Origin: Lunatibacter salilacus
GTDB taxonomy: Bacteria > Bacteroidota > Bacteroidia > Cytophagales > Cyclobacteriaceae
Length of the DNA stretch: 64,000 nucleotides
NCBI RefSeq assembly: GCF_009797935.1
Contig: NZ_VOLC01000009.1
Span: 186,001 to 250,000, forward strand
Direction of reading: 5' to 3'
Shown here: in pieces, positions 1 to 8,499 of the stretch
Position numbering within the stretch: position 1 is the stretch's first letter
Layout: every line of letters begins with the position of its first letter
Position numbers and translations under genes: made by a program
The notes under the pieces: generated by a model
The model's input: only the letters and a program-made list of their open reading frames with translations
Databases searched by the model: none
Told to the model about the DNA's origin: nothing

Positions 1-57
1 AGGAATAGAAAGCTAATCAAGGCATATAGGATTTTAGAGTGGTCTTTTGGCATATTT

Positions 58-765
58 TTAAAAATTTGGAGTCAATACGTAATTAGTGTAAAAATTATCA
101 ATTACTTCGACAGCCTCTGAGGCCGCATCGACCACAGCAAATATATTAAGGTCTTCAGGGTTAATGTTGCGATGCTCTTCCAACACAGTTTGCGTGATCC
201 AATCCATCAATCCGGACCAATATTTCTTTCCCACCAATACGACGGGGAATCTTCCGATTTTATTTGTTTGAATAAGCGTCATGGTCTCAAAAAGTTCATC
301 TAGTGTCCCCAATCCTCCCGGCATGACGACAAATCCCTGGGCATATTTAACAAGCATTACTTTTCGCACAAAAAAATAATCAAAATTGATCAATGTATCT
401 GTATCTACATATACATTGTTGAACTGTTCAAACGGAAGTCGGATATTTAACCCCACTGATTTACCCCTTTCTGACCGCGCACCTTTATTGCCAGCTTCCA
501 TTATTCCGGGTCCCCCTCCTGTAATGACTCCGTACCCATGTCTCGCTAGTTGGGCTGCAATTTCTTCCGCAATTTTATAGTAGCTGTTATCCTCCAGGGT
601 TCTCGCCGAACCAAAGATTGACACACAGGGACCTATCTTTGCCAATTTTTCAAATCCTTCTACAAACTCTGATATCACTTTGAATAGTACCAATGAATCA
701 GCACTTTTAATTTCTGACCAATCTTTCTCAATAAATGCTTTCCTTACCCGCTCGTCTTCTTCCAT
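58..765 (-). CDS. LOG-family (TIGR00730-type) Rossmann-fold protein
   Basis: A 235-residue protein of the LOG / lysine-decarboxylase-like family. Members studied elsewhere hydrolyse cytokinin riboside 5'-monophosphates or AMP to release the free base. The family signature is clear: a glycine-rich GGGPGIMEAGNKGA stretch around residues 84-97 and MPGGLGTLDELFE around residues 148-160, which carry the phosphate-binding and catalytic residues. It is longer than minimal LOG proteins because of an N-terminal helical extension of about 40 residues, as in the larger bacterial subgroup. There is no signal peptide, so it is cytosolic. It stands alone on the minus strand, upstream of a repeat-rich spacer. 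The family is certain; the substrate is not visible from sequence. Confidence 0.9.
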   Translation of the reverse strand: MEEDERVRKAFIEKDWSEIKSADSLVLFKVISEFVEGFEKLAKIGPCVSIFGSARTLEDNSYYKIAEEIAAQLARHGYGVITGGGPGIMEAGNKGARSERGKSVGLNIRLPFEQFNNVYVDTDTLINFDYFFVRKVMLVKYAQGFVVMPGGLGTLDELFETMTLIQTNKIGRFPVVLVGKKYWSGLMDWITQTVLEEHRNINPEDLNIFAVVDAASEAVEVIDNFYTNYVLTPNF

Positions 766-835
766 TGCTGTTAAAATTAAAAAACTCCGTAAATATGAAA
801 AATTAATCTCTGAATGTTATATTGATAAGGGAAAT

Positions 836-1020
836 ATGGTTGAAATATAGTGGATATACGGCCTACGGCCGAAATAGTGCTGAATGGATATTAGCTAGGA
901 TAGAAATATGATGGTTATATATTGGATATAAGTCCTATCGGCCGAAATACAATGGATATATGGCTACGGCCGATATACAGTGGAAATAGGGCCTGTTGGC
1001 CGAAATATGGTTGAAATATA
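836..1020. repeat. Degenerate GGCC-core repeat cluster
   Basis: Four spaced copies of a core resembling GGCCTACGGCCGAAATA lie near 860-876, 932-949, 962-977 and 989-1007. They are separated by AT-rich phrases such as TGGATATA and TGAAATATAG. The same family forms a more regular tandem array at 51502-51790, also next to a gene end. No coding potential is convincing here. Spacing and core sequence vary, so this is not a CRISPR array. Confidence 0.7.
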
Positions 1021-1212
1021 ATTGACATCGGGGCGAAGCTTAGACTTCGGAAATCCTAGAGGTTGCGGGATGGTGTGGAAATGAAAATGTAACGGAGCCT
1101 CCGGTGAGCGTGGTATTTAATGGAATTGAATGCTTTAAGATTTGATTTTTTGCGATGTTGGCCCCGTTAGGGGTCAGATGTGGGTAGAATGGATTACAAT
1201 TATTATGAGTCC

Positions 1213-1260
1213 GTTTTGGCAGCGGCGATGGTTGAGGTGTCATCCTTTTCCCGCCAAAAC
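1213..1260. repeat. 48-nt element with GTTTTGGC/GCCAAAAC ends, copy 1
   Basis: The element is bounded by the inverted 8-mers GTTTTGGC and GCCAAAAC. A near-identical copy lies at 1499-1546 in the same orientation. The inner sequence (AGCGGCGATGGTTGAGGTGT and following) differs at only a few positions between the copies. Confidence 0.7.
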
Positions 1261-1450
1261 CCGAGTGTATTAATCATTGCTTCCTTATGTCTAAATGGAA
1301 CGCTGATTTGGCGGATTAAGCGGATTTGAGCGGATTTTTTTGGAACAGAGGACAATTTCTAGCTCAACATTAATACATCTTTAGTTAGGATGATTACCTT
1401 CAATTTCCCAAATATCATTTGTACCAATCCCAAATGGGGTTGAACTTCTC

Positions 1451-1474
1451 AATAGCCATGGGTGAAACCCGTGG
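1451..1474. repeat. REP-like palindrome, copy 1
   Basis: An AATAGCC start is followed by an imperfect dyad (CCATGGGTGAAACCCGTGG). A counterpart in the opposite orientation lies at 1723-1747, where the palindrome is nearly perfect and is followed by GCTATT. A paired inverted arrangement like this is typical of REP/BIME-type intergenic elements. No associated transposase is visible. Confidence 0.5.
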
Positions 1475-1498
1475 TTTGGGAGATATTTATTGGATTTT

Positions 1499-1546
1499 GT
1501 TTTGGCAGCGGTGATGGTTGAAGTGTCATTCCCTTCCCGCCAAAAC
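1499..1546. repeat. 48-nt element with GTTTTGGC/GCCAAAAC ends, copy 2
   Basis: Second copy of the element at 1213-1260, in the same orientation. The interval between the copies holds REP-like palindrome copy 1. Confidence 0.7.
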
Positions 1547-1722
1547 CCCCTACCTGTAAATCTTTGCCTTCCCGTCGTTAGGATGAATCCCTGATCAATC
1601 CCAAGATTGTCCGAATTTGTCCGGGGGGTGAGAATAGTCGGATCCAAAAGACAACCTGTATCAACCAAGCATGGGATTTGGTGGATGGAATTGACGTTCA
1701 AGCGGCAAAAACGGGGGGATGA

Positions 1723-1747
1723 CCCGTGGTTGAAACCACGGGCTATT
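1723..1747. repeat. REP-like palindrome, copy 2 (inverted)
   Basis: A 9-bp perfect dyad (CCCGTGGTT, two-base loop, AACCACGGG) is followed by CTATT. It is the inverted counterpart of the element at 1451-1474. It lies just downstream of the 3' end of the minus-strand molybdenum hydroxylase gene and could also act as an RNA hairpin there. Confidence 0.5.
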
Positions 1748-1790
1748 ATATCGGTCACCCAATCTGGGGTTTTATCTGTTGACTATCAAG

Positions 1791-4067
1791 TTATAATTCA
1801 AAAGGTAAGGCATACACCCGACTGCCGGTCAATTTATAATACGCATTGGCCAAGGCCGGTGCCAATGGTGGTACGGGAGGTTCCCCGACCCCTGTAGGTT
1901 TTCTGCTGCTCTCTATGATATGTACATTGATCTTTTTGGGCGATTGGGGCATGCGAACCAATTGGTAGCCGTCAAAGTTGTTTTGCTCCACTTTTCCTTC
2001 CTTCAGGGTAATGGCGGAGGAATTGGCTAAACTGGTGCCAAAGATGGCTCCCCCTTCAAACTGCGACCGCACCCGGTCCGTATTCACAGCTATGCCACAG
2101 TCCACGGCATAGTGGACTACAGGAATGATAATTTTACCACTACTGTCTCTCGTTAATTCAACGACACAGGCCACATAGGTCAGGAAGCTTTTGTGGACAG
2201 CAAAACCCATGGCACTTCCGGCAGGTAACGTTTTCCCCCAGCCGGATTCCTGTGCTACTTTGTTTATGACATTTTTTAGCCGTGCGGTTTCCCAAGGGAA
2301 ATCTTCCAAGCTTTCCCCGTAGTTGCCAAAATCACCTTTGATTTCTCCCGAAAAATCCAACTTTTTGTCATCGGCAAGCATATCAAGCGCAAATTGTACC
2401 GGATCCTTTCCGACGGCCTCCGCAACCTCATCCATCATGCAACAAGTGGCAAATGCATGCTGGATATTACTTACAGATCGCAACCATCCGATCCGGGTAT
2501 GGGCTTTGGATTCATGGGTTTCTATGCGGATATGGGGTACTTCATAAGGAAAGTCGATACAACCCAACCCTAGTTCTCCATCCGAAGGATGCAGCTCGTT
2601 GGCATCGGAAGTTGCTCCAATTGCCGGAAATACTGTATGGTGATTCCACCCTGTCAAGTTTTTGTTCGAATCTATAGTCGCCCGTATGCGCTGTAGGCTG
2701 TGGGAATGGAAAAAATCATGATGCAAATCGTCCTCCCGAGTCCATTGAACCCTGATCGGAATGCCAGTCTCCTTCGCAAGAAGTGCCGCTTCCACGACAT
2801 AATCCGGCTTGGACTTTCGGCCAAAACCACCGCCGAGCAAGGTGACATTAACGCGAACATCATCTGCCGACAGTCCACAGGCCTCGGCAACTGAATCCCT
2901 TGCCCACTGTGGATGCTGTGTAGGTGCCCAAACCTCCATTTTTCCATCTTTGAACTGGGCGATCGCAGCAGGAGGCTCTATAGTGCCGTGGGCATAAAAG
3001 GGTGCCTCATATGTTCGATCAATTACCTGAGCCGCACCTTGCCTTGCCTGATTAAAATCACCCTTTTCCCGGCGAACCATTCCTTCTTCTAGGGTGCTTT
3101 GCTTCATGCTTTCCAGTTGGGACTTGGAATCATAGGAAGCATTATCGCCTAGATTCCATGTGATGTCCAGGACCTCCCTGCCCTTGATGGCTGCCCAAGT
3201 GTGGTCCGCAATTACGGCCAATCCTTCCAAAGCTTTGTTTAGACCGGGAGGATTGCCGGATCCGTTTATTTTTACCACCTGCTGTACCCCCGGAATAGCG
3301 AGTGCAGCATCAGCTTTATATTCGGTAATCGTAGCACCTACCACTGGGGTACGTTGGATAACGGCTACCTTCATGCCGGGAAGGTTAACATCCGCGCCAA
3401 AAACTGCCTTTCCCGTAACAAAATCCTTTAGGTCAATAATTGGCGTGTCCTTGCCGACCAATTTATAGGCAGAGAAATCCTTTAGCTCCAAGGTATCTTG
3501 ATCTGGAAGTTCAAGCTGCTGGGCTGCAGAGGCCAACTCGCCAAAAGTTAGGGATTTGCCGCTTTCGGAATGGGTAATTGTACTGTTTTCAGCCGTGCAG
3601 GTAGACGCATCTACATCCCATTCTTGGGCTGCGGCTTTAATCAACAAGTGCCTAGCCGTTGCTCCTGCTTTTCTCATGGGTTCGTAAAACATGCGGACGG
3701 AAAAGGATCCGTCTGTATTTTGGTTGCCGTACTTGGATTCGTCTCCTTCTGCCTGAACAACCTTGACCTGACTCCAATCGGCGCCCATTTCGTCAGCTAC
3801 GATCATGGGCAGGGAAGTACGGATGCCCTGACCCATTTCTGATCGATGGGCGATTATAGTGACGGTATTGTCAGGGGTAATACTAAGATAAACATTCGGC
3901 GAAAAAGTTTGAGATTGATCCTTGGAGGTACATTGAAAACTTACCCCAAGAAGCAACCCCCCTCCGGCAAGGGAGCCTATTTTAAGAAAGTCCCGTCTTG
4001 AAGGTATAAAAACTTTGCTTGTATTTTCAACGGATTGTCTTTTCAGAAATGGAAATGAAGGTATCAT
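1791..4067 (-). CDS. Molybdopterin-binding subunit of a xanthine dehydrogenase-family hydroxylase (IorB-type)
   Basis: A 758-residue large subunit of the xanthine oxidase / aldehyde oxidase family. It most resembles the beta subunit of isoquinoline 1-oxidoreductase, which hydroxylates N-heterocycles or aldehydes at a molybdenum-cytosine-dinucleotide centre. An N-terminal twin-arginine signal (SRRDFLKIGSLAGG, residues 23-36) predicts export in folded form. Molybdopterin-contact motifs include GGGFGRKSKPD near residue 415 and the C-terminal GVGEPPVPPLAPALANA, which holds the family's catalytic glutamate. The gene is co-transcribed with the 2Fe-2S subunit 26 nt upstream. No cytochrome or maturation gene follows, so electron acceptor and substrate are unknown. 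The family call is firm. Confidence 0.9.
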   Translation of the reverse strand: MIPSFPFLKRQSVENTSKVFIPSRRDFLKIGSLAGGGLLLGVSFQCTSKDQSQTFSPNVYLSITPDNTVTIIAHRSEMGQGIRTSLPMIVADEMGADWSQVKVVQAEGDESKYGNQNTDGSFSVRMFYEPMRKAGATARHLLIKAAAQEWDVDASTCTAENSTITHSESGKSLTFGELASAAQQLELPDQDTLELKDFSAYKLVGKDTPIIDLKDFVTGKAVFGADVNLPGMKVAVIQRTPVVGATITEYKADAALAIPGVQQVVKINGSGNPPGLNKALEGLAVIADHTWAAIKGREVLDITWNLGDNASYDSKSQLESMKQSTLEEGMVRREKGDFNQARQGAAQVIDRTYEAPFYAHGTIEPPAAIAQFKDGKMEVWAPTQHPQWARDSVAEACGLSADDVRVNVTLLGGGFGRKSKPDYVVEAALLAKETGIPIRVQWTREDDLHHDFFHSHSLQRIRATIDSNKNLTGWNHHTVFPAIGATSDANELHPSDGELGLGCIDFPYEVPHIRIETHESKAHTRIGWLRSVSNIQHAFATCCMMDEVAEAVGKDPVQFALDMLADDKKLDFSGEIKGDFGNYGESLEDFPWETARLKNVINKVAQESGWGKTLPAGSAMGFAVHKSFLTYVACVVELTRDSSGKIIIPVVHYAVDCGIAVNTDRVRSQFEGGAIFGTSLANSSAITLKEGKVEQNNFDGYQLVRMPQSPKKINVHIIESSRKPTGVGEPPVPPLAPALANAYYKLTGSRVYALPFEL

Positions 4068-4093
4068 GGTGGTGTGGAATTAAAGCGAAAAGA

Positions 4094-4546
4094 TTACTTA
4101 GCTGCGGTGAGGATGGCTTCTTTAATGCGGTTGTAGGTGCCGCAACGACACAGGTTACCAGCCATGGCCTGTTCGATTTCTTCCTCGGAGGGTTTTGGGT
4201 TGCTATTTAGCAAGGCGGCTGCATTCATGATCTGTCCAGTCTGGCAATAGCCACATTGGGGGACAATATGCTCAATCCAGGCTTTTTGAAGGGGATGATC
4301 CCCGTTTTCTGATAGCCCTTCTATGGTAGTGACAGAATCTTCACCCACAGCCGAAATTGGCAAAGTACAAGATCTCACCGCACTGTCTCCCAACAACACG
4401 GTACAGGCTCCGCAAAGTGCCTGACCGCAGCCAAACTTTGTTCCCTTCATGTCTAACAGGTCCCGTAGCACCCATAGGAGGGGCATATCTTCAGTAGCTT
4501 CTACCTGTTGTTGCTTTCCATTGATCGTAAGTGAATATGTTGCCAT
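4094..4546 (-). CDS. (2Fe-2S)-binding subunit of the same hydroxylase (IorA-type)
   Basis: A 150-residue ferredoxin-like small subunit. The N-terminal plant-type [2Fe-2S] cluster motif [11 protein letters not shown] is near residues 41-51. The C-terminal helical cluster motif is split as CGYCQTGQI near 99-107 and CRCGTYNRI near 133-141, the normal arrangement for this family. It passes electrons from the molybdenum centre of the large subunit to an external acceptor. It has no signal of its own, so it is probably carried out by the Tat signal of its partner. It is the first gene of a two-gene minus-strand operon. Confidence 0.93.
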   Translation of the reverse strand: MATYSLTINGKQQQVEATEDMPLLWVLRDLLDMKGTKFGCGQALCGACTVLLGDSAVRSCTLPISAVGEDSVTTIEGLSENGDHPLQKAWIEHIVPQCGYCQTGQIMNAAALLNSNPKPSEEEIEQAMAGNLCRCGTYNRIKEAILTAAK

Positions 4547-4685
4547 AGAAGTGTAGGTGGTTTTGTATTGCCTAAATATAAAAAATTTAGGATAGTGAGG
4601 CTATTACATTTAAAAAGTTTTGAAAAAAAAATATTATCTTCTTAGAAAAAGCTTATTTAATAAGGAAAACAAAATATTTGGTGAT

Positions 4686-4715
4686 CAGGCCTTCGTTTAG
4701 AATGTCGAAGGCCTG
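4686..4715. terminator. Strong hairpin between convergent regions
   Basis: A perfect 10-bp stem (CAGGCCTTCG and CGAAGGCCTG) with a 10-nt loop lies about 20 nt beyond the 3' end of the minus-strand gene at 4738-5817. The U-run is weak, so termination is likely but not certain. Confidence 0.6.
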
Positions 4716-4737
4716 AATGAAGTTGATGGGAAAAGGA

Positions 4738-5817
4738 CTATCTGTTCATCACAATTTCATATACCCCGCCTTTGTCCAATCCCACAAATATCCGTTCCTT
4801 GCCAGCTTCGGTCTTGACTAACAGATCATGAATGCCGCCATAGGAGACCTGAGGAAAATTTTTCACTTCCCAGGTATTACCCTTATCAAGAGAATAAAAC
4901 AGCTCCAGTGGCTGCGGCTCGTCCGTCTTCTCCCACTTACCTGTAAAAATTAGATTCGGATCTGCTGTACTAAACCCGATGCCAAAGAAAAAGTGGGATT
5001 CTTCGTGACGGTCGATTAAGGTTTCCCATGTTTGGCCTTCGTTGGTAGTTCTGGAAAGCTCCCCCTCCCAGCCTACATAAATTCCCTGGGGTGTTTTAGT
5101 GTCAAAGGCTACTTTTTTGACGGTTGTGGGATTAGGCACCAGGTCATTCCAGAAGTTAACTTCCTCTTCGTCCCGGAGATGGATGAGGTACCCGTTTTCG
5201 ATGCCTCCCTGACCCCCGGCCCAGATATCGTTGGGTTTGGCCGGGTTGATAAAGGATCGCATGCGGTTGGCGAACATGTCAAAATCTCCCCAAACAGGTT
5301 CCCAGGTAACTCCTTTGTCCGTCGATTTGGCAACAACCTGATAGCCGGTGCCGAGCAAGACCCCAGGCTGGGAGGAGTTCCATTCGAAGTGGAAAATGGG
5401 TTCCGGTGTTTCTCCTCCAAAATTATTATCCAAGGTTTCCCAAGTTGCACCACCGTCCGTACTGTGATACAGTTCGGGTTCTGCTCCTACACTGTTCTCG
5501 GCATCCCTGAAGGAAGCCAACAATTCGGTATCTGAAAGCAAAGCGGCACTGAGGATATTTTTACCTTTTAGCCCCACTAATTCCATGGGGGCAGATGATG
5601 TGATGTTTGATTTGTAGATTCCATCTCCAGTGATGGCGTAGAGGTCATCACCCATTAGCCTCAATTCATTCACCCGGACGCCCGAAAGTCCCATGGATTT
5701 TATTTCAAAATCATCAGGTTCGGGCACTTGATCATCCGATTCGCAGGATAATAGGGTCAGACCGAACAGAAATGCGGCCATTAATTTATAGACGGAAGAA
5801 AACAAGTGGTATTTCAT
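4738..5817 (-). CDS. BNR/sialidase-like propeller lipoprotein
   Basis: A 359-residue secreted protein with a lipoprotein signal; the lipobox LLSCES places the acylated cysteine near residue 25. The rest shows repeated Asp-box-like phrases typical of BNR/VPS10 propellers, such as STDGGATWETL, STDKGVTWEPVW, TNEGQTWETL and SLDKGNTWEVK. These match YCF48 / exo-alpha-sialidase-like propellers that mediate binding or assembly. No sialidase catalytic arginine triad is evident, so an enzymatic role is not supported. It is monocistronic and faces away from the racemase gene. The function is unknown; a cell-surface beta-propeller is the safest description. Confidence 0.75.
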   Translation of the reverse strand: MKYHLFSSVYKLMAAFLFGLTLLSCESDDQVPEPDDFEIKSMGLSGVRVNELRLMGDDLYAITGDGIYKSNITSSAPMELVGLKGKNILSAALLSDTELLASFRDAENSVGAEPELYHSTDGGATWETLDNNFGGETPEPIFHFEWNSSQPGVLLGTGYQVVAKSTDKGVTWEPVWGDFDMFANRMRSFINPAKPNDIWAGGQGGIENGYLIHLRDEEEVNFWNDLVPNPTTVKKVAFDTKTPQGIYVGWEGELSRTTNEGQTWETLIDRHEESHFFFGIGFSTADPNLIFTGKWEKTDEPQPLELFYSLDKGNTWEVKNFPQVSYGGIHDLLVKTEAGKERIFVGLDKGGVYEIVMNR

Positions 5818-5990
5818 GGTTTTTATCGTTTATTAAAAATAGGATTACGGACATGAGACGAAAAAATGGGGGGAAATGTGACACAAAAACCGAAAAATTT
5901 GAGATTTGTTCTATAAAAATGAAAACATAGGTGTTGACTTTGAACTGGTTGAAATTTTGTTTAGCTTTAACCATATCAGCCTACTACTGT

Positions 5991-6692
5991 ATGAAAACCA
6001 TCGGATTAATCGGAGGGATGTCATGGGAAAGTTCCGCTCTATATTATCAGATCCTAAATCAAAAGACAAAGGAAATCCTGGGAGGGGTGCATTCCAGCAA
6101 ATGCTTGCTGCATTCCGTAGACTTCGATGATATCGCCAACCTGCAACACGATGGAAACTGGAAATTTCTCGCCGTTAAGATGGTGCAGGCGGCCAAAAAA
6201 CTCGAAACGGCCGGGGCCCAGCTAATTATTCTTTGTTCCAATACCATGCACAAGGTCGCTCCGGAAATTGAGCGTAGCATTGGAATTCCCTTTTTACATA
6301 TCGTGGATGCCGTAGCCGAGCAGATCCAGAAAAAATCCATGACGCGGGTGGGATTGTTGGGTACCCGGTTTACCATGGAAGAAGCTTTTATCAAAGACCG
6401 ATACCGCGATCATTTCGGCATAGATATCCTTATCCCACCCTCCCATGAACGTGATCTGGTACACGAAGTAATCTATGAGGAACTGGTCAAGGGTATCATT
6501 CATGAAAGTTCCAGACGAAGCTTTCTGCGCATTATAGACCGGCTTGTCCTTGAGGGAGCGACGGGCATTATTCTGGGCTGTACGGAGATTGAGCTGTTGG
6601 TTCGACCTTTCGACACAGAAGTTCCCCTTTTTCAGACGACACGAATTCATGCCGAGAAGGCAGTGGAGGTGGCGTTGGGGGAGAGTACGTGA
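5991..6692 (+). CDS. Aspartate/glutamate racemase-family protein
   Basis: A 233-residue cofactor-independent racemase of the Asp/Glu/hydantoin family (YgeA-like). The start at 5991 gives MKTIGLIGGMSWESSA, the family's normal N-terminus. A longer frame opening at 5931 would add an unrelated hydrophobic extension. The two catalytic cysteines are visible as LCSNTMH near residue 81 and LGCTEIEL near residue 195, each in its usual motif. It interconverts L- and D-amino acids in the cytosol, for cell-wall or D-amino-acid metabolism. It is monocistronic. Confidence 0.9.
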   Translation: MKTIGLIGGMSWESSALYYQILNQKTKEILGGVHSSKCLLHSVDFDDIANLQHDGNWKFLAVKMVQAAKKLETAGAQLIILCSNTMHKVAPEIERSIGIPFLHIVDAVAEQIQKKSMTRVGLLGTRFTMEEAFIKDRYRDHFGIDILIPPSHERDLVHEVIYEELVKGIIHESSRRSFLRIIDRLVLEGATGIILGCTEIELLVRPFDTEVPLFQTTRIHAEKAVEVALGEST

Positions 6693-6750
6693 ATTTTTGA
6701 ACCATATAAGAAATATGAGAGCATATGAGGATAATAAAAATTTCCCAAAT

Positions 6751-7332
6751 ATGGACAAGAACAAATACATTTACATAATTGGACCGGAAGAAAAAAAGTT
6801 AAAAGAAGCCGTCCTATCTTTGGTAAACCTATATTCAGATACTGAATTCACCAAGGGTATTTCCATTTTCAAGTCTGATAAAAACGAATTTGTTATCAAT
6901 TTTCGAAATAATCCGGATTTTGAGAGATTTAAATATTTCGTAAATTATCTACATTATCCAGAGGTCCAATCTTATGAAGCCAAGGTATTTGGTTATTGGA
7001 CAATTTCCGATACCGATAATATTAAACAGCACTTAAATAAACGGGCGTTGTTATATGTATCCGAAAATGATACCGAGGGCGACAATGTTTATGCATTATT
7101 TGAAGGAGGAGATAAATCGGCTAAACTTGGATTTGCAATTGGAGATGATTACCAAGAGCTTAAGGAAAAAGAGTTTGAGTTTGGCGAACCTGAGATTGAT
7201 GAATCCATATTTCAGTTGATTGAAAGAATTGATCCAACAGTAACTTCAAAGAAAGAATCCAGCTCCGGATGTGCGGGAATGGTAGCTTTAATTCTGGTTT
7301 TTTTTGTTCTGGTATTGTCTTTACAAGTATGA
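6751..7332 (+). CDS. Hypothetical protein with C-terminal membrane anchor
   Basis: A protein of about 193 residues from the ATG at 6751 (MDKNKYIYIIGPEEKK). The open frame extends upstream to 6544, but that part overlaps the racemase gene and is probably not translated. The bulk is soluble and acidic, ending in a charged stretch and a single hydrophobic helix (GMVALILVFFVLVLSL) at the extreme C-terminus, as in a tail-anchored protein. I do not recognise a family. It lies 58 nt after the racemase gene and may be read through from it. Confidence 0.55.
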   Translation: MDKNKYIYIIGPEEKKLKEAVLSLVNLYSDTEFTKGISIFKSDKNEFVINFRNNPDFERFKYFVNYLHYPEVQSYEAKVFGYWTISDTDNIKQHLNKRALLYVSENDTEGDNVYALFEGGDKSAKLGFAIGDDYQELKEKEFEFGEPEIDESIFQLIERIDPTVTSKKESSSGCAGMVALILVFFVLVLSLQV

Positions 7333-7551
7333 AACAATATCAATTATCAGTCAAAAAATATTAACATCGGAAATTACTCGATCTGCTCCAATTTCCTACA
7401 AAAATAATTGCCGACTGCTATATGTCACCGACGAAATCGGTAACTTGGCAAAAGTAAAACACAAATCCGCTGTGGGTATGGAGTAGACGTATGCTTTAGG
7501 GTAGCTGGAGTAGTGGGTACAAAAGTATTCCTAGCAATTAAATAGGAGAAA

Positions 7552-7837
7552 ATGGAAATAGAGGAAATAAAAGAAAAGATCGTTCCTGTATTGATTCGAC
7601 ACCGAATAAAACGGGCTGGAATATTCGGATCGTTAGCAACGGGAGATTCAACTGGCCAAAGTGACATCGATATTTTGGTCGAACTGGAGGACAAGATTAG
7701 CTTACTGGAATTCGTCGGCATTAAATTTGAATTGGAAGACCTTTTGGGAAAGTAAGGTGGACCTAGTTGAATACCAGGCTATAAAACCAAGACTTCGAAG
7801 TGGGATTATGGCCGAGGAAATTAGAATTTATGGCTAA
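7552..7837 (+). pseudogene. Frameshifted MNT-type nucleotidyltransferase (antitoxin of MNT/HEPN)
   Basis: The first 67 codons encode a minimal nucleotidyltransferase with the family signature GSLATGDSTGQSDIDILVE. The frame then stops at 7753-7755. Removing one T near 7753 restores a KKVDLVEYQAIKPRLRSGI continuation that ends at 7837. The intact family is about 95-100 residues, so the gene carries a one-base insertion and is a probable pseudogene, unless the shorter product is still functional. MNT proteins AMPylate and neutralise a HEPN toxin, and a HEPN remnant follows immediately. A sequencing error is the alternative. Confidence 0.75.
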
Positions 7838-7916
7838 GAAAGAGAAAAGGGACGCTCTGGTTTTTCTTGAAGACATTTTGGAATGTATTGAAAAGATTGA
7901 GAGGTATGTGATATAG
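7830..7916 (+). pseudogene. HEPN (DUF86-like) toxin remnant
   Basis: A start codon overlapping the end of the repaired MNT frame opens 28 codons reading MAKKEKRDALVFLEDILECI and then ending IEKIERYVI. This matches the N-terminal helix of DUF86/HEPN toxins, which are normally about 110-120 residues with an Rx4-6H motif. That motif is absent. The gene is therefore truncated, and nothing recognisable continues downstream. With the frameshifted MNT it is a decayed toxin-antitoxin pair. Confidence 0.6.
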
Positions 7917-8271
7917 TATATAGAAAAAGAATAGCGCTGATTTCTTTCTGTGTTCACCCCGAAGAACAGGGACAAGTTCCGCTCAATCAGGGGGAACAAA
8001 TATCCTGCGATCGGTATAATTTTGAAATTGAGCCGTACTTTCAAAAGGATCTTGATTTAGATCTGAATATATTACCAGGTAAAATACCCAATCCGATCAG
8101 ATTTTCAACAAAGATATTTAGTTATTGTGTGACATGATCGACGACATTCTTAACTTGGAGTAGGGAACAATGTGGAAAATGAGGATGTTAAGGAAATACC
8201 AAAATGTCATTTGTTTGTGAAACGTGTTTGTTGAATTTGTAAATACCTAAAATCTAAATGAAGCGAGTAGA
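7917..8271. other. Intergenic spacer with no recognisable gene
   Basis: About 355 nt follow the HEPN remnant. I see no conserved protein in any frame; the minus-strand frames are antisense shadows. It probably contains decayed sequence from the lost toxin gene. Confidence 0.5.
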
Positions 8272-8499
8272 ATGCGAACCGTACAGATAAAAGTAAGTGA
8301 ATCTGACTTCAAAAAGTATAATTTGGGAAGTGAGGAAATTAAATTTACCGATTTAGTGGAACTGATAAGTCGTGAGTATGCACGAAAATCGCTACTAGAT
8401 TGTAATGAAATAGCCAAACAGGTTGGTCTTTCCAAAATGACAATGGAAGAGATAAATGCAGAAATAAGGGCCGTAAGGGATGCAAAAACTGATTCTTGA
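8272..8499 (+). CDS. Putative antitoxin of a PIN-domain toxin
   Basis: A 75-residue protein starting MRTVQIKVSESDFKKYNLGS. An N-terminal strand precedes helical segments, and its C-terminus overlaps the start of the PIN-domain toxin gene by 20 nt. That size, order and overlap are typical of the antitoxin paired with TIGR00305-type PIN toxins. DNA binding by the N-terminal ribbon and autoregulation of the pair are expected from the family, not shown here. Confidence 0.7.
   Translation: MRTVQIKVSESDFKKYNLGSEEIKFTDLVELISREYARKSLLDCNEIAKQVGLSKMTMEEINAEIRAVRDAKTDS

Larger units (their letters stand above)
766..1790. other. Repeat-rich intergenic spacer
   Basis: About 1 kb without a credible gene. 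The open frames found here (near 1040-1243, 1381-1758 and 1607-1897) run through repeats and palindromes and have no recognisable protein sequence. The spacer holds the GGCC-core repeats, two 48-nt elements and two REP-like palindromes listed separately. Confidence 0.6.

Noticed and set aside
1381..1758. 125-codon minus-strand open frame
   Set aside because: It spans the 48-nt element and two REP-like palindromes; no family similarity visible.
8260..8275. Short shared sequence TGAAGCGAGTAG, also at 14624
   Set aside because: Twelve bases upstream of a toxin-antitoxin gene and in an empty spacer; too short to separate from chance without a genome-wide count.
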